Shown here one piece after another: positions 13,101 through 13,252 of a stretch of DNA of 13,252 nucleotides. The notes under the pieces were generated by a model that was not told the DNA's origin, ran no database searches, and was given only the letters and a program-made list of their open reading frames with translations. Every line of letters starts with the position of its first letter. Position 1 is the first letter of the stretch. The DNA comes from OMSK01 sp902492995 (lineage in GTDB: Bacteria; Bacillota_I; Bacilli_A; RF39; UBA660), in NCBI GenBank assembly GCA_902492995.1, contig CABUNR010000030.1:1-13252 (forward strand), given 5' to 3'. The position numbers and the translations under genes were made by a program.

Positions 13101-13154
13101 GTTTACACATTTTTTTATAAATTTTAAAAATATTAAAAAAAAATAAAAAAAGTG

Positions 13155-13183
13155 TTGACTTAGTAAAAAGTATTTGATATATT
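13155..13183 (+). promoter_or_regulatory. Strong rRNA-operon-type promoter
   Basis: TTGACT (13155-13160), 17 bp, then TATATT (13178-13183) with an extended TGA. A/T-rich DNA (13111-13150) lies just upstream as an UP-like element. The predicted start is G13190. Its match to consensus is among the best in the window. Confidence 0.8.
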
Positions 13184-13252
13184 AGTAGTGCTTCTTGTGA
13201 AGGAAGCCTGAATGATCTTTGAAAACTGAGCAAAAATGTCAATTCACAAATA
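13184..13252 (+). promoter_or_regulatory. rRNA leader with boxA antitermination site (16S gene expected beyond the end)
   Basis: After the promoter comes a small GC-paired hairpin (GCTTC 13190-13194 with GAAGC 13203-13207), then TGATCTTTGAAAA (13213-13225), a boxA-like sequence followed by CTGAGC as in Firmicutes rRNA leaders. No mature rRNA sequence is within the window. The 16S gene is inferred from the leader. Confidence 0.75.

Noticed and set aside
13071..13252. T-box, riboswitch or tRNA in the region before the rRNA promoter
   Set aside because: No T-box core, known riboswitch motif or tRNA cloverleaf was found; the elements fit a promoter, a small hairpin and a boxA leader.
1..13252. 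CRISPR arrays, insertion sequences, integrase or phage genes
   Set aside because: No spaced repeats, transposase motifs or attachment-like direct repeats were found; the only clear long repeat is the 32-base terminator pair.

Overview
The window is very AT-rich DNA from a low-GC Gram-positive bacterium (Bacillota). Shine-Dalgarno (SD) sites are clear (AGGAGGT, GGTGAT) and several start codons are reset by them. TGA acts as a stop in at least nth and recU, so the code is standard and this is not a Mycoplasma-type genome. DnaD, RecU, a bifunctional PBP, a peptidoglycan deacetylase, an S41 carboxyl-terminal peptidase, an NtdP/UPF0374 phosphatase and several lipoproteins or membrane proteins point to a walled bacterium in or near the Bacilli. 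An uncultured gut lineage is possible, but that is inference.

Layout. 1-225 (+) is the 3' end of a surface-type protein. 294-1941 (-) is a two-gene unit of a PdaC/PgdA-like lipoprotein deacetylase followed by a small membrane protein. 2135-4399 (+) holds HU, a short CCA-adding enzyme, DnaD and endonuclease III. This converges through a shared hairpin on 4409-7863 (-), recU followed by a class A PBP. The pairing of dnaD-nth with recU-ponA is the classical Bacillus neighbourhood, here without ypoC. 7864-8432 carries a 34-codon ORF (+) and a DUF378 membrane protein (-). 8433-13039 (+) is a run of envelope and unknown genes: a LolA/YdcC-like lipoprotein, an unknown protein with an internal duplication, a two-gene operon (membrane-anchored thioredoxin-like protein without CxxC, plus a small Cys/His/Asp protein), a CtpA-type peptidase and NtdP. 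The window ends in what looks like an rRNA operon promoter and boxA leader; the 16S gene itself lies outside.

How the genes work together. HU, CCA, DnaD, Nth and RecU serve chromosome and tRNA maintenance. The PBP builds peptidoglycan, the deacetylase modifies it, and the Ctp peptidase and lipoproteins act at the same surface.

The most unusual pattern is regulatory. Six genes on both strands (deacetylase, dnaD, recU, the 10122 gene, ctp, ntdP), plus one site before the rRNA promoter, have a -10 hexamer exactly 6 nt upstream of a GG that begins or immediately precedes the SD. The predicted transcripts would therefore begin at the SD itself, with 5' UTRs of only about 9-14 nt. Second, most terminator hairpins start inside the gene and overlap the stop codon. 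The exception, after the 9503 gene, is a 31/32-identical copy of the 3' end and terminator of the preceding lipoprotein gene, which suggests a relic of a duplicated gene. I saw no tRNA, CRISPR array, insertion sequence or phage gene.
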